64,000 nt of DNA. It comes from Lates calcarifer. Lineage: Eukaryota > Chordata > Actinopteri > Centropomidae. A program made the translations under genes and the position numbers. Shown here in pieces: positions 34,450 through 46,003 of the stretch. The stretch lies in the NCBI RefSeq assembly GCF_001640805.2, contig NC_066835.1:22531771-22595770 (forward strand), in the 5' to 3' direction. The stretch's first letter is position 1, and each line of letters starts with the position of its first letter. The notes under the pieces are model-generated. The model searched no databases and was not told the origin of the DNA. It saw nothing but the letters and a program-made list of their open reading frames with translations.

Positions 34450-34477
34450 GGTTTTTGTACGACGTTGTATCACTGTG
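34450..34477 (-). other. 12-RSS of V16
   Basis: GGTTTTTGT 34450-34458, 12-base spacer, CACTGTG 34471-34477. Confidence 0.95.
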
Positions 34478-35045
34478 TGAATGGCCAGCCCTCACTCTGC
34501 TGACAGTAGTAAACTCCTGAATCTTCAGCCTGAACTCTACTGATGGTCAGAGTGAAGTCAGTGTTACTAGATTTACTTCCAGTAAAACGGTCTGAAACGC
34601 CGGAGTAACGGGTTACATCATTATATATCAGGAGTTTAGGAGTTTCTCCAGGTTTCTGAAGGTACCAGTGGAGGTCACTACCAACACCTGAACTTGTTTT
34701 ACATCTGATAGAGATAGTCTGTCCCAGAACAACAGACTGAGATCCAGGAGACTGAGTCAGGATGATTTCTCCTGATGAACCTGGAAAACATGAAAAAGAG
34801 GAGAAGGGTTATTGAGACAAATCCAGCTTGGAGAAAGATGATCAACATCCAAACAGAAGAGGATCATTTCTTTAACATGGAGAATAGATGGAAGAAGGTC
34901 AATGCTGCTTGTTTGAGTGTTTCTCCATCATAGCAGAACATCATTGTGGTGAACCTGGTTGCATCCTGAAGTGTCAAAGTTTTCAGAAGAGAGTCTCACC
35001 CTGAACAAGGAGCCCCAGGGTGGCCAGCAGTAGAGTCAGAGACAT
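34478..35045 (-). CDS. IgL kappa-like V segment V16 (family A)
   Basis: Leader exon 35000-35045, intron 34781-34999, V exon 34478-34780. FR1 is [22 protein letters not shown]1 is [11 protein letters not shown], and CDR2 region is [12 protein letters not shown]. Germline CDR3 is QQSEGWPF. The reading frame is open. The octamer-like site is at 35146-35153. It differs from its partner V8 at CDR1, CDR2 and CDR3 single positions while the frameworks are nearly unchanged. Confidence 0.9.
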
Positions 35046-35159
35046 GATGATTGTGCTGCCGGCGTGTCAGTGGCTCTGAAAGGCCTGGACAGCCACTGAT
35101 CAACACTGGCCTCTTAACGGCTGGGAGCAGAGAGGCAGGACAGATATGCAAACACACAG

Positions 35160-36025
35160 AGTCAGTCAACTGTAGCTGTCCTCAACACATCAGGCTGTTT
35201 CCTCCTCACTGCTGGGAGTACTCACTGTTTAAATCATCCTCAGAGATAGTAACAGCATAAAAATGACACGTCAATAAATACAATGCAGGTGAAAGGCCAA
35301 GAAAACTGTGTCACATTAGATGTCTAATCAAATAGAACATCCAGTTACAGGGAATATACCGGTATCTTAAATTCAAAAGTCATTTTTCTGCAATTACCTA
35401 CTTTTTACATGAAGTCAGTTTCAGCTCTTTGACTCACTGCAGCACAGAGATAACAACCAAAGGTTAAACAGACTATAAGATATTATCAGTATTATACCTT
35501 TACATTAAAATATTGTCACTGATAGTTTCAACAACAATATAGTGAAACTTATACTGTGGATGTTTTCTTGTGTTAAACTGGTTCAGTTCTCATCTGTCAG
35601 GCAGAGATGATGTTGTCTCACTTGGTCAACACTCATCAACTACTATCAATAATAGTTTTGGCGTCCCACAAGAATCCATCCTGGGGTTAAACTTCATGTG
35701 CTGCTGGTGTTGAATAAGCAACATCAAATTGATTTTATTTCTGTGTTTGCAGATGATACATTAGTGTACATTTTGACATTGCTGAATAACTCCAGTCAAA
35801 TCAATAAACAACAGTTTTTCTGTTCACAACAAATTTTTGCTTGTTTTTCTATATTTATGGGGTGTGAAAACTGGAAGCCAACAACCAACATGCTGAACCT
35901 TGCATGTTTAAATGTCTGTTTGAAGGTTAAGACTTGGTTTTAGAGTTAGGAGTACAAATTTGGTTGTGATGGTTGGGTTAGGGAAACCAATGTCAATCAC
36001 AGATCACCAGGAACATAGTAAAATA
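35160..36025. other. V16 to V17 intergenic region
   Basis: No host gene. It is duplicated at about 55740-56605. It contains a LINE relic (35575-35790; GVPQESILG, then FADDTLVYIL) with frameshifts. Confidence 0.65.
35575..35790 (+). mobile_element. LINE reverse-transcriptase relic
   Basis: It contains decayed GVPQGSILG and FADDTLVYIL boxes in two frames, so at least one frameshift separates them. It is L2-like, and its twin is at 56155-56370. Confidence 0.6.
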
Positions 36026-36028
36026 AAA

Positions 36029-36029
<1 letters not shown>

Positions 36030-36060
<31 letters not shown>
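36030..36060. repeat. (TG)n microsatellite beside V17
   Basis: A GT tract directly before CCTCAGTGAACTG. Confidence 0.95.
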
Positions 36061-36062
<2 letters not shown>

Positions 36063-36137
36063 TCAGTGAACTGTATCAGTCTCTGCAGTAGCTTCCAGCT
36101 GCAGCAAGTTCAGTTTCTGTTCAGTCTGACTGAGGGA

Positions 36138-36165
36138 GATTTTTGTACAACGCTTTTTCACTGTG
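36138..36165 (-). other. 12-RSS of V17
   Basis: Nonamer GATTTTTGT 36138-36146 (one change, as in V4), 12-base spacer, CACTGTG 36159-36165. Confidence 0.93.
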
Positions 36166-36757
36166 TGAAGACTTCATGACTGTTGACAAAATGGCGACTT
36201 TGACAAGAATAAAATCCTGAATCTTCACCCTGAACTCCACTGATGGTCAGAGTGAAGTCAGTCCCACTAGATGCAGACCCTCTAAAACGATCTGAAACTC
36301 CAGAGTGACGACCTGTAGCTTTATAAATCAGGAGTTTAGGAGCTTCTCCACGTTTCTGAAAGTACCAGTGGAGCCACTTGCCACCATTATAGTCAACACT
36401 TAGACTGCTTGTACATCTAATAGAGACGGTCTGTCCTGGACCAACAGACTGAGATCCAGGAGACTGAGTCACAGTGACTTGTCCCGAGGAACCTAAAACA
36501 CAGGGAAAAAAGTGAAGGGGTTATTGAGACAAATCCAGCTTGGAGCAAGACGATCACCATCCAAACAGAAGAGGATCATTTCTTTAACATGGAGAATAGA
36601 TGGAAGAAGGTCAATGCTGCTTGTTTGAGTGTTTCTCCATCACAGCAGAACATCATTGTGGTGAACCTGGTTGCATCCTGAAGTGTCAAAGTTTTCAGAA
36701 GAGAGTCTCACCCTGAACAAGGAGCCCCAGGGTGGCCAGCAGTAGAGTCAGAGACAT
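36166..36757 (-). CDS. IgL kappa-like V segment V17 (mosaic A/B)
   Basis: Leader exon 36712-36757 is family A. Intron 36493-36711 has an acceptor tract TTTTAG, and the V exon is 36166-36492. FR1 is [17 protein letters not shown] (B-like start, A-like middle). CDR1 is long ([13 protein letters not shown]). FR2 is [16 protein letters not shown], and FR3 is [15 protein letters not shown] with EDSGFYSC, so Ser precedes the second Cys. Germline CDR3 is [12 protein letters not shown], of B/C type. The reading frame is open. The octamer-like site is at 36858-36865. Its partner is V25. Confidence 0.88.
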
Positions 36758-36983
36758 GATGATTGTGCTGCCGGCGTGTCAGTGGCTCTGAAAGGCCTGG
36801 ACAGCCACTGATCAACACTGGCCTCTTAACGGCTGGGAGCAGAGAGGCAGGACAGATATGCAAACACACAGAGTCAGTCAACTGTAGCTGTCCTCAACAC
36901 ATCAGGCTGTTTCCTCCTCACTGATGGGACTACTGACCGTTTAAATCATCCTAATGGAGAATAAAAGAAGTGTTGTTGGATTT

Positions 36984-37281
36984 TTAAGATCAGAATCAGA
37001 ATCAGTATCAGCTTTATTGTCATTATACACAAGTACAATGAAACTGTGTGTGGCTACCCTCCAAGACAAAAATATAATATCAATAGAATAAATAGAAAAA
37101 AAATATATATATAGTAAAAATATATATTTACAAAATGTGAAATAAGCAGGTCATTGCCCACACACCACTCTGTGAGATGTTCCACCTCATCCCTGTAGGC
37201 TGTCTCCTCGTTGTCTGAGATGTGTGCGATGAGCCCTACAACTGTACAACTGTAGTATCATCTGCAAACTTAAGATCAGAA
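36984..37281 (-). mobile_element. Rex1-like LINE 3' fragment, deleted copy 2
   Basis: The same insertion as at 16139-16440, with target duplication TTAAGATCAGAA at 36984-36995 and 37270-37281 and the same internal deletion joint (AAGCAGGTCATTG). Confidence 0.75.
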
Positions 37282-37740
37282 ACATTAAGTCAAATATCAT
37301 CAGCATAAAGAGATATCCAGTAAATGTGCAGTCTTTCTCTTCATAATAAATTACATACATGCTCTGTGTCTAAAGCTAAATTTGATCCTCTGCCAACACT
37401 CTTTTGTTCAGTGACATGTTGTGTATGTCTTGTGTTTCTGAAAACATTGTTTCTCTGACAGTGTCAGTGTTTCTGCCTCAGAAAACATTTGTTCCATTGC
37501 AGATATGGAACCTCGGTGTCAGTGGGACATTGATGTTTCATATGTTGTGAATCTGGTTTGTGGGTCGACATCAGTGGAGCTGACTCTGTTACATGTTGTT
37601 GTTGTGGTTTTAATGGTCTGACTGGGCTTCTTCACTGGAACTGTTCTCTTCATTTGAGGACACTTCCAGGTTGTTGAGGTGGGAGGTGGACTGTTTGAAG
37701 TTTAGGAGGAAAACTGCTGGACACACTATGAACATTAAAA
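37282..37740. other. Flank between LINE copy 2 and V18
   Basis: No gene; it is part of the block copied four times. Confidence 0.7.
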
Positions 37741-37748
37741 ACCATCTC

Positions 37749-37752
<4 letters not shown>

Positions 37753-37787
<35 letters not shown>
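37753..37787. repeat. (TG)n microsatellite beside V18
   Basis: A TG tract ending at TCCTCAGTGAACTG. Confidence 0.95.
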
Positions 37788-37789
<2 letters not shown>

Positions 37790-37867
37790 TCAGTGAACTG
37801 TATCAGTCTCTGCAGTAGCTTCCAGCTGCAGCAGTCACTTCAGTTTCTGTTCAGTCTGACTGAGGGA

Positions 37868-37895
37868 GGTTTTTGTACAACACTTTTTCACTGTG
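37868..37895 (-). other. 12-RSS of V18
   Basis: GGTTTTTGT 37868-37876, 12-base spacer, CACTGTG 37889-37895. Confidence 0.95.
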
Positions 37896-38377
37896 TGAAC
37901 ACAGCTTGACTGTTGATATAGTGATAACTCTGACAGTAATAATCTCCTGAATCTTCAGCCTGGACTCTACTGATGGTCAGAGTGAAGTCAACTCCATTCC
38001 CTGATCCACTTCCACTGAACCTGGAGGAGATTCCTGACTCTCTGTCTGATGTGTAGTAGATCAGAAGTTTAGGAGCTTCTCCAGTTTTCTGATGGTACCA
38101 GGACAGGAAGTATTGTGCACCAGAGTACTGAGCTACTTTTGGACTGGCCCTACATTCAATAGAGACAGTTTGACCCAGCTGTACTGTTTTGGCTGCTGGC
38201 TGAGTCAAGACAACATTTTGTCCAACAGACCCTGAGGAGAGAGAAGAAACAGTGGACATGAGATGGTGAGGTGAAACTCAGCTACACTCCAAATGATTTT
38301 CACAGGACAGAAAAATGATTTTCCTCACCCTGAGTGAAGCAGAGGAGAGTCCAGATGAGGACGGAGGTCAAAGTCAT
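37896..38377 (-). CDS. IgL kappa-like V segment V18 (family C, J-proximal)
   Basis: Leader exon 38329-38377 ([16 protein letters not shown]), intron 38232-38328, V exon 37896-38231. FR1 is [19 protein letters not shown]1 is [18 protein letters not shown]2 is [16 protein letters not shown], and FR3 is [16 protein letters not shown]. Germline CDR3 is [12 protein letters not shown]. The reading frame is open and all core residues are present. The octamer-like site is at 38496-38503. It lies nearest J3a, and V26 is a close but damaged relative. Confidence 0.92.
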
Positions 38378-38519
38378 GTTTTTGATGAGGAGGATTTCTG
38401 TGGCTTCTGTTGTCATGAAGGACAGCTGTCAGTCATCCAGTCTTCAACTCTCAGGACTATAAACTCTCCCAGAGCACTGGAGCATGGTGCTGCTGATGCA
38501 AAGTGGCTCTCTATGGAAA

Positions 38520-38840
38520 TGTTCTCACTGACTCCAACAGAGACAGAGACAATCAATTTATCAGAGTATTGATTGATAATTTATCAATTATCAGTTTTAG
38601 GTGGATTTGAATCAGTCCACCAGAGAAATTTCTTATTAATCCTCATTTTATATGTTTTAATTTGATGCTACACAGATCAATTTTAAGTCCAACATAATGT
38701 GAAAATATACATATTAAATGAAATAAATCATTTAGAAAAATATTAGTGATTATTAGATTTCATATGAAATAACTAGTTTTTGAAAACAGGAACTGGTTTA
38801 TTTGAGTTTGTTGTTGTCAAAGTCAGAGAGCCGTGTCTCT
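38520..38840. other. V18 promoter to J3a spacer
   Basis: No gene; AT-rich, leading into the conserved J flank from about 38770. Confidence 0.75.
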
Positions 38841-38851
38841 CTACAGTCAGA

Positions 38852-38890
38852 GGTTTTTGTACGACCACTCAGTCAGTTTGTATCACTGTG
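38852..38890 (+). other. 23-RSS of J3a
   Basis: GGTTTTTGT 38852-38860, 23-base spacer, CACTGTG 38884-38890. Confidence 0.95.
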
Positions 38891-38928
38891 GTACACGTTC
38901 GGTGGAGGAACCAGACTGGATGTTGGAA
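38891..38928 (+). CDS. IgL J segment J3a
   Basis: 38 bases that read [12 protein letters not shown] plus one base. Donor GTAAGT starts at 38929. Confidence 0.95.
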
Positions 38929-39233
38929 GTAAGTCCAATTTTCAATGTATTTTATCATGTTACAAACTATATTTTGCTTTTCACTCTTACATTTTTCTCT
39001 AGAAACCAAAATATGTGATTTTACATCTTCAGTTCCATTTTTGTCTGAAGTTTTCTGCCAACATCAGAAACTACAGTTTTGGATTTAAAATGTAAATGAT
39101 GAATCAAAACATTACAAGTGTTTGGTCCATAAAAGAAATCATATCATCAGATGTTTAGATGACAGAAAGTTGAGGACTTGTAGTTGTAGTTTTGTCAGAC
39201 AAAGTCAGAGAGCCGTGTCTCTCTACAGTCAGA

Positions 39234-39272
39234 GGTTTTTGTACGACCACTCAGTCAGTTTGTATCACTGTG
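39234..39272 (+). other. 23-RSS of J3b
   Basis: GGTTTTTGT 39234-39242, 23-base spacer, CACTGTG 39266-39272. Confidence 0.95.
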
Positions 39273-39310
39273 GTTGACTTTTGGTGGAGGAACCAGACTG
39301 GATGTTGGAA
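39273..39310 (+). CDS. IgL J segment J3b
   Basis: 38 bases that read [12 protein letters not shown] plus one base. It keeps the Thr that its paralog J2b has lost. Donor GTAAGT starts at 39311. Confidence 0.95.
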
Positions 39311-40198
39311 GTAAGTTTCTGATCAAATATTAAATATTGTATCATCAGTTCAGCTTCTAATTTCTGTGTCTGAACATTTGGAGCAGATATAAATTTCCAT
39401 TGGGCTGATCTAAATCACTTTCTAATCTCTATTTTATTCTTCATTTCTCCTGTTTGACCATGAAGCTGAACTCAGAGCAGCTTTACTGAACTTTTCTTTA
39501 CATGTTCCACTTCATTTGTGAAATGTGAACAATTTGAACTGCAGGAGAGATTAAAGAACAACAATCCTGCTGTAAAAATGTTTTCACATTTAGTCTTTAC
39601 ATTTGAAACTGTTTTCAAGTTGAGTTCAAATGATTGTGAACAGTGTGAGTGAAGTTCAGTTTTTAAAAATTCTGTCAAATCTCTGATCTTTCATTGTTTT
39701 TGTCTAAATTTGAAATAATTTCAAAACCTTCCTGAGGCTCATTTTTAAATATGGTTGTCAGTTATTTTGGTTGATAATGTTCTTTAACAGTAAATCTGAT
39801 TAACTGTTGTGCTCTTGATAGTTTTGACAGTAAATGTGTTTCATGATAAATTTACCAGGACATTCAACATTTCCAGAAATGATTTTATCATTTAATTACT
39901 TGATATAAAGTCCAGTAAAACACAGTTGTTGAAATGTAAAATCAGCTTCTTTTGTTTCCAGTGTAGTTTGATATATTTCAGGTCATATGAGGACTCTTTG
40001 TGTGCTGATATGCATGAGAGGTTTCTTAGCGGGAAGTGAAACAGTGTGTGAGTGAGTGACTGGTGGAGCAGAAAAACCATCTGACAGAAACTCCTTAAAG
40101 GAGAAAATCCACTCTCACACAGTAAAGGTGTCCAAGTGTGTGGTGTTTGATTGACAGCTGTGTGGTCCCTGTCCTCTAAGCTGATTGGTGTCTCGTAG
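39311..40198 (+). other. J3b-C3 intron
   Basis: 888 bases, homologous to the other four J-C introns. Confidence 0.85.
39955..40042. promoter_or_regulatory. Candidate intronic enhancer, cluster 3
   Basis: Ets-IRF-type GGAAGTGAAA at 40032-40041 with the same neighbouring E-box and octamer-like motifs. Confidence 0.45.
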
Positions 40199-40518
40199 GT
40201 GATACTCGTCCCACCCTGACGGTGCTGCCCCCCTCCAGCGAGGAGCTGCAGCAGGGGAAGGCCACGCTCATGTGCCTGGCCAACAAGGGCTTCCCCTCAG
40301 GCTGGAGTCTGGCCTGGAAGGTGGACGGCAGCAGCAGCAGCAGCAGCTGGGAGGAGACCAAGAGCCCCGGGGTGCTGGGGAAGGACGGCCTCTACAGCTG
40401 GAGCAGCACCCTGAGGCTCAATGCAGACCAGTGGGGGAAGGTGGGCTCTGTGACCTGTGAGGCCACCCAGGGCTCCCAGACTCTGGTCTCAGAGACACTG
40501 AGGAGAGACCAGTGTTAG
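40199..40518 (+). CDS. IgL constant exon C3
   Basis: Acceptor CGTAG, stop TAG 40516-40518. It appears identical in protein to C2, with a six-serine run, consistent with a recent duplication of the whole J-C unit. It is intact, with both Ig-fold Cys, the core Trp and the terminal Cys. Confidence 0.95.
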
Positions 40519-40673
40519 TCCTGAGCTGACTCACTGGGACTCTGGTTTTACTCTGCTACTGCTCTCACTCTGCTCTCTCTAACACTGTCTCTCTCTCTTT
40601 TATTTCACATGTTTCATTAGAAACATTTACCAGCTTCTCGCAGTGTTTCAATATTGTTTCTGTGTTTCCAGAA

Positions 40674-40679
40674 AATAAA
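40674..40679 (+). terminator. Polyadenylation signal of C3
   Basis: AATAAA in the same context as C2. Confidence 0.8.
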
Positions 40680-40684
40680 GATCT

Positions 40685-42080
40685 GTTCATCAAATCAGTT
40701 GTTTTCATCTTTTTTATTATAAAAGTCTCAATAAAAGATTTTGTCTTAATTTAAACACTGTGTTAAATCTAGAGAAGAACTAACAAAAATATTGTAATTT
40801 CTCCATGATGCCTTTAGAGACAAAGTGTATGATTACCTCATTTATCCATATGTGCTGTGTATAAACAGTTTTTTTAAAGCAGGCACATTTTCTCAGTATT
40901 ACTCATTCAATACAAACAAGTGATAGCAGTAGTATAAGTCCATAATGTGTTTTCATAATTGTCTTCCTGAGAAAAATAGCACACTTGTCTTAAATAATAG
41001 ACCTTTGTTAGAATGAGAATACTTTTCCAGTTGTTTTCAAGAAAAATCATCCAATCACCTCTTATTTCTGAAGTGTTTCATTTTGGGATAAAGAGTAGTG
41101 TATCATCAGCATAAAGAGATATAAAACGCATGAAATCTGTTGTTGTCAAGGTGTAACACTGGAAATATTTATATACCATTTCTCAACCACAAAGAAAAAT
41201 GAAAGAGATAAAAAAGTGTTTCCAAATTATCCACATAAATTCTTTTTTGGTTTTAATCCTGAAACACATTTCTTTATTCGCTGGAATACAGAACACACAC
41301 AACAAAAACATAATTAATTAATAATTTGGAGCTACAAAATATACAAAAATTGAAAATGTTGAAAAATGAAAGATATCAAAAACAAAAAAGTGTTTCCAAA
41401 TCTGTAAGGATACATAAATCCTTTTTGGTTTTAATCCTAAAATACATTTCTTTATTCGGTGGAATACAGAACACACACCATGACAAAAATATGACATAAC
41501 TACATGATTAGGAATTATATAACAGGATTCAGTTTCATTGATAAAGATTTTTTTGTATTTTTTATTTCAGTGATTAACATGTTTTGGCTTAAACTGCGAG
41601 AATTTATTCTTTATAGGAGAATTTATAATATTTATATCTTTAGTGTTCATGTGTTTTCATACTTGGTGAAGTAAACTTATCAGGTAATGAAAATCATGAA
41701 AGAACAGAGTTTAGCTTTAATATTGGACTCATTGTCTGAAGCCCTGTGTCACTGCATCATTAGAAGAATTTGTACCATTTTCTTTTACTTTTATTGCAGC
41801 TGATCAATCAGATGAAATGAAAAGAGTTAAATGAAGTTTCATAATAACTAAAATCTCTTCAACTATACAATATTTAAAACGTTGATTTTAATGTAACTGT
41901 TTTAGAATACCACAGTTTAAAGGACACTGCTTTGACACTTGCTGTGTGTGTTTGGCTGTAGTTGTAGTGAACTTTAGAAACATAAATCTTCTTCAAACTA
42001 AAGATCAATAAAACTATTTTGATCATCCAAAGAAATTATTTTATTATATAATGACTTCTTAACATACAGTATGCTGTGAT
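40685..42080. other. C3 to V19 intergenic region
   Basis: No gene. It is nearly base-for-base the same as 24945-26340 (offset 15738-15739). Confidence 0.75.
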
Positions 42081-42146
42081 GAAAACTCTGTTGTTTTAGT
42101 GTCAGTGCAGCTGTTGAGTCAGATCAGTTCCTCTGCAGCTGAGGGA

Positions 42147-42174
42147 GGTTTTTGTACGACGTTGTATCACTGTG
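42147..42174 (-). other. 12-RSS of V19
   Basis: GGTTTTTGT 42147-42155, 12-base spacer, CACTGTG 42168-42174. Confidence 0.95.
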
Positions 42175-42751
42175 TGAACGGTGTGCTGTAACCCTGCTGA
42201 CAGTAGTAAACTCCTGAATCTTCAGCCTGAACTCTACTGATGGTCAGAGTGTAGTCAGTCCCACTAGATGCAATTCCACTAAAACGATCTGAAACTCCAG
42301 AGTGACGACCTGTAGCTCTATAAATCAGGAGTTTAGGAGCTTCTCCTGGTTTATGAAAGTACCAGTGGAGCCACTTATAACCACTATACTCAACACTTGA
42401 ACTGGCTTCACATCTGATAGAGACAGTCTGTCCCAGAACAACAGACAGAGATCCAGGAGACTGAGTCAGGGTGATGTCTCCTGATGAACCTGGAAAACAT
42501 GAAACAGAGGAGAAGGGTTATTGAGACAAATCCAGCTTGGAGAAAGATGATCAACATCCAAACAGAAGAGGATCATTTCTTTAACATGGAGAATAGATGG
42601 AAGAAGGTCGATGCTGCTTGTTTCAGTGTTTCTCCATCACAGCAGAACATCATTGTGGTGAACCTGGTTACATCCTGAAGCAAAGTTTTCAGAAGAGAGT
42701 CTCACCCTGAACAAGGAGCCCCAGGGTGGCCAGCAGTAGAGTCAGAGACAT
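42175..42751 (-). CDS. IgL kappa-like V segment V19 (family A)
   Basis: Leader exon 42706-42751, intron 42490-42705, V exon 42175-42489. It is virtually the same as V12 in frameworks, CDR1 ([14 protein letters not shown]) and CDR2. Germline CDR3 is QQGYSTPF, with Gly for Ser as the visible coding difference. The reading frame is open. The octamer-like site is at 42852-42859. Confidence 0.9.
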
Positions 42752-42859
42752 GATGATTGTGCTGCCAGCGTGTCAGTGGCTCTGAAAGGCCTGGGCAGCC
42801 ACTGATCAACACTGGCCTCTTAACGGCTGGGAGCAGAGAGGCAGGACAGATATGCAAAC

Positions 42860-44795
42860 ACACAGAGTCAGTCAACTGTAGCTGTCCTCAACACATCAGG
42901 CTGTTTCCTCCTCACTGCTGGGAGTACTGACTGTTTAAATCATCCTCACAGAGATAAAAACAGCATAAAAATGACACGTTAATAAATACAATGCAGCTGA
43001 CATGTCTAATCAAATAGAACATCCAGTTACAGGGAATATACCGGTATCTTAAATTCAAAAGTAATTTTTCTGCAATTACCTGCATTTTACATGAAGTCAG
43101 TTTCAGCTCTTTGACTCACTACTGCACAGAGATAACCACCAAAGGACTATGAAATATTATCAGTTTTAAACGTTTATATTAAACTGTGGTCACTGTCAAC
43201 AACAATATACTGAAACACATACTGTGGATATTATCTAGTGTCAACATACATTAGCTTTTAGACATCAAAATCATGGTATCCCACAAGGCTCCATCCTGGG
43301 TCCTCTGGACTTTAAACTTCATGTGCTGCTTGTTCTGATTAAGCAACATGGAACTGATCTTTCTTTGTATGCAGATGATAGATAACTGTACATGTAGATA
43401 TCACTGAATGACTCTAGTCTGACTGATAAACATGATTATTTTTTCTGTTTATAATAAATTCTTGTTATAAACAATTTCAGCAGCTAAATAGAAATAAGTA
43501 GAAATCTGTCTTTGTTGGACCGGCTTTAACTCAGACATTGAAATGAAAAATCTTGATACACTGTCATCCAGTGATGATCCCTGCTGTATAATATTGTGTC
43601 TGGTGTGATTCACCTGTCTCTCTGCTCACTCTGCAGGTGAATCGTTTGAGTAACCTGGAACACCTGGTGTGTTCCAAGGTTATTTGAACCTGGCTGCAGT
43701 CCAGCTCAGTCTGCCTTCCTGATGCAACAGCAGCAGTTTTCTCTCCCTTCTCTTTATAAACAGACATTTATGTGTTTCAGGATGCTGTCTTAAGTTTATT
43801 CTTGTGTTTGTACTGTAACACCTGCACCCACACCTTTAACTCATGCACACCACCCATCACTGACTTTACTGACTTCAACATGCCATGTTTGGATTGTTTA
43901 ATTTGGTCTGATTTGGTTCAGTTCAGTAAAACCACAAAATGTGGTGTGTTTCCCTTCTGTTGTGGCCTCTTGAGCCAGGTCATAATAACTGGGGGTTCAT
44001 TGATTTAGGTTGTTTTGTTTGATAGTTTGTGTCTGAGGTGGCAGCAGACACGTGGTGCTGATTGGTTTAGCTCTGGTTTTGGGGCATGCACCATGTTTTG
44101 TTTTTCTCTTGTTGAGGCCTCATGTCATAGTAGATCCTCTACCATACTCTTGTTTTCAGTGACATGTTCTGTATGTCTTGTGTGACAACCCCTCCACCTT
44201 GTATTGCAGGTGCTGATTGGAGAGTCGTTAGCTTCATGAGCCACACCTGGGCCCAGTGTGCTCTGCTGTATAAGTCACCCTCATTCTTACATAGCTTTTA
44301 CTGTGCACACTGATAACTTCTTGAAAAAGCTCAGGTCTAAACTTGGCCTTTTTCTGCTCTTTCATTTAGAAGCTCATTCATATCAGTGTTAGATTACAGT
44401 GATGTGATCGACATACATGCACCATTTGTTCCATTGCAGATCTGGAGCTTCAGTGTCCTGAGATTTCAATTCAGTCTGGGGACACTGATGTTTGTAATAT
44501 TCAAGCACTGAAAAAACATAGTAAAATACTTATTGCAGCTGAATTATATTTAAATAGCAGAGTTTAGATTTAACTTTACAGTAATCTGAGTGAAATAAAA
44601 GATAAAATGATCTCTTGTACATGCTTGATGTTTTTGGTTCTGACTCAATAAATTGTAGAGTAACACTAATCCTAATTCAAACTGGAGACTAATTAAATAT
44701 TTAAGAAATATAATTAATTATGAATTAAAATTAATTCAGGTTAGTAATCCTTCAAATGTCCACATTATTATTTATCCATTCATTTATGTCAAACC
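42860..44795. other. V19 to V20 intergenic region
   Basis: No host gene. It is the second copy of 27121-29070, with the LINE relic at about 43274-43400 and the inverted repeat at about 43652-43685. It lacks about 40 bases around 43930 that are present near 28190-28230. Confidence 0.7.
43274..43400 (+). mobile_element. LINE reverse-transcriptase relic
   Basis: Twin of 27535-27660 (GIPQGSILGPLDF and LSLYADD boxes with the same stop). Confidence 0.65.
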
Positions 44796-44855
44796 TCTGT
44801 TGTTTTAGTGTCAGTGCAGCTGTTGAGTCAGATCAGTTCCTCTGCAGCTGAGGGA

Positions 44856-44883
44856 GGTTTTTGTACGACGTTGTATCACTGTG
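44856..44883 (-). other. 12-RSS of V20
   Basis: GGTTTTTGT 44856-44864, 12-base spacer, CACTGTG 44877-44883. Confidence 0.95.
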
Positions 44884-45448
44884 TGAACGGGAAGCTGTTA
44901 CCCTGCTGACAGTAGTAAACTCCTGAATCTTCAGTCTGGACTCTACTGATGGTCAGAGTGAAGTCAGTCCCAGATCCACTTCCACTAAAACGATCTGAAA
45001 CTCCAGACTGACGAGTTGTAGCATATCTAATCAGGAGTTTAGGAGCTTCTCCAGGTTTCTGAAGGTACCAGTGGAGGTAGCTACTAACACTTGAACTGGC
45101 TTTACATCTGATAGAGACCGTCTGTCCTGGAACAACAGACTGAGATCCAGGAATCTGAGTCAGGGTGATTTCTCCTGATGAACCTGGAAAACATGAAACA
45201 GAGGAGAAGGATTATTGAGACAAATCCAGCTTGGAGAAAGATGATCAACATCCAAACAGAGGAGGATCATTTCTTTAACATGGGGAATAGATGGAAGAAG
45301 GTCAATGCTGCTTGTTTGAGTGTTTCTCCATCATAGCAGAACATCATTGTAGTGAACCTGGTTGCATCCTGAAGTGTCAAAGTTTTCAGAAGAGAGTCTC
45401 ACCCTGAACAAGGAGCCCCAGGGTGGCCAGCAGTAGAGTCAGAGACAT
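44884..45448 (-). CDS. IgL kappa-like V segment V20 (family A)
   Basis: Leader exon 45403-45448, intron 45184-45402, V exon 44884-45183. FR1 is [17 protein letters not shown] (Ile and Pro changes), CDR1 is [13 protein letters not shown]2 region is [12 protein letters not shown], and FR3 is [14 protein letters not shown]. Germline CDR3 is QQGNSFPF. The reading frame is open. The octamer-like site is at 45549-45556. In the duplicated unit it stands where V13 stands, yet CDR1 and CDR3 differ, which suggests exchange with another V after duplication. Confidence 0.9.
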
Positions 45449-45559
45449 GATGATTGTGCTGCCGGCGTGTCAGTGGCTCTGAAAGGCCTGGACAGCCACT
45501 GATCAACACTGGCCTCTTAACGGCTGGGAGCAGAGAGGCAGGACAGATATGCAAACACA

Positions 45560-46000
45560 CACAGTCAGTCAACTGTAGCTGTCCTCAACACATCAGGCTG
45601 TTTCCTCCTCACTGCTGATAGAGTTGATCAATGATCCATGATGTAATTCAATAAAGACTGAAAACTTTAATTGGTTTTAATTTGTAGTTCAGCTGCTGTT
45701 GATTCTGATAAATAAATTAAAAACTATTTGAACACATTAGTCTTCATAATCTAGACAAGGTATATTTTAAAAAATTTTCATTCAAGTAACGTACAAACAG
45801 TTACTGGTGTTAGACGAAATATTGCCAATACCTAACGAGATTCTGCAACACATGGATGTGTGGTTTAATTACAAGGAGTGATGGATAGTTTGTGGCCTGA
45901 GGTTGAAGGAGATGAATTAAACAGCTCTGGTAACATGCATGTACAGTTCAACTCTGTGTGATTATGCAGGAAAGTCATCATCATCTGAGAAGATGAACAA
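45560..46000. other. V20 upstream flank
   Basis: No gene. It begins as the common V upstream flank, then passes into sequence found nowhere else in the window (from about 45760). Confidence 0.55.
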
Positions 46001-46003
46001 CAC

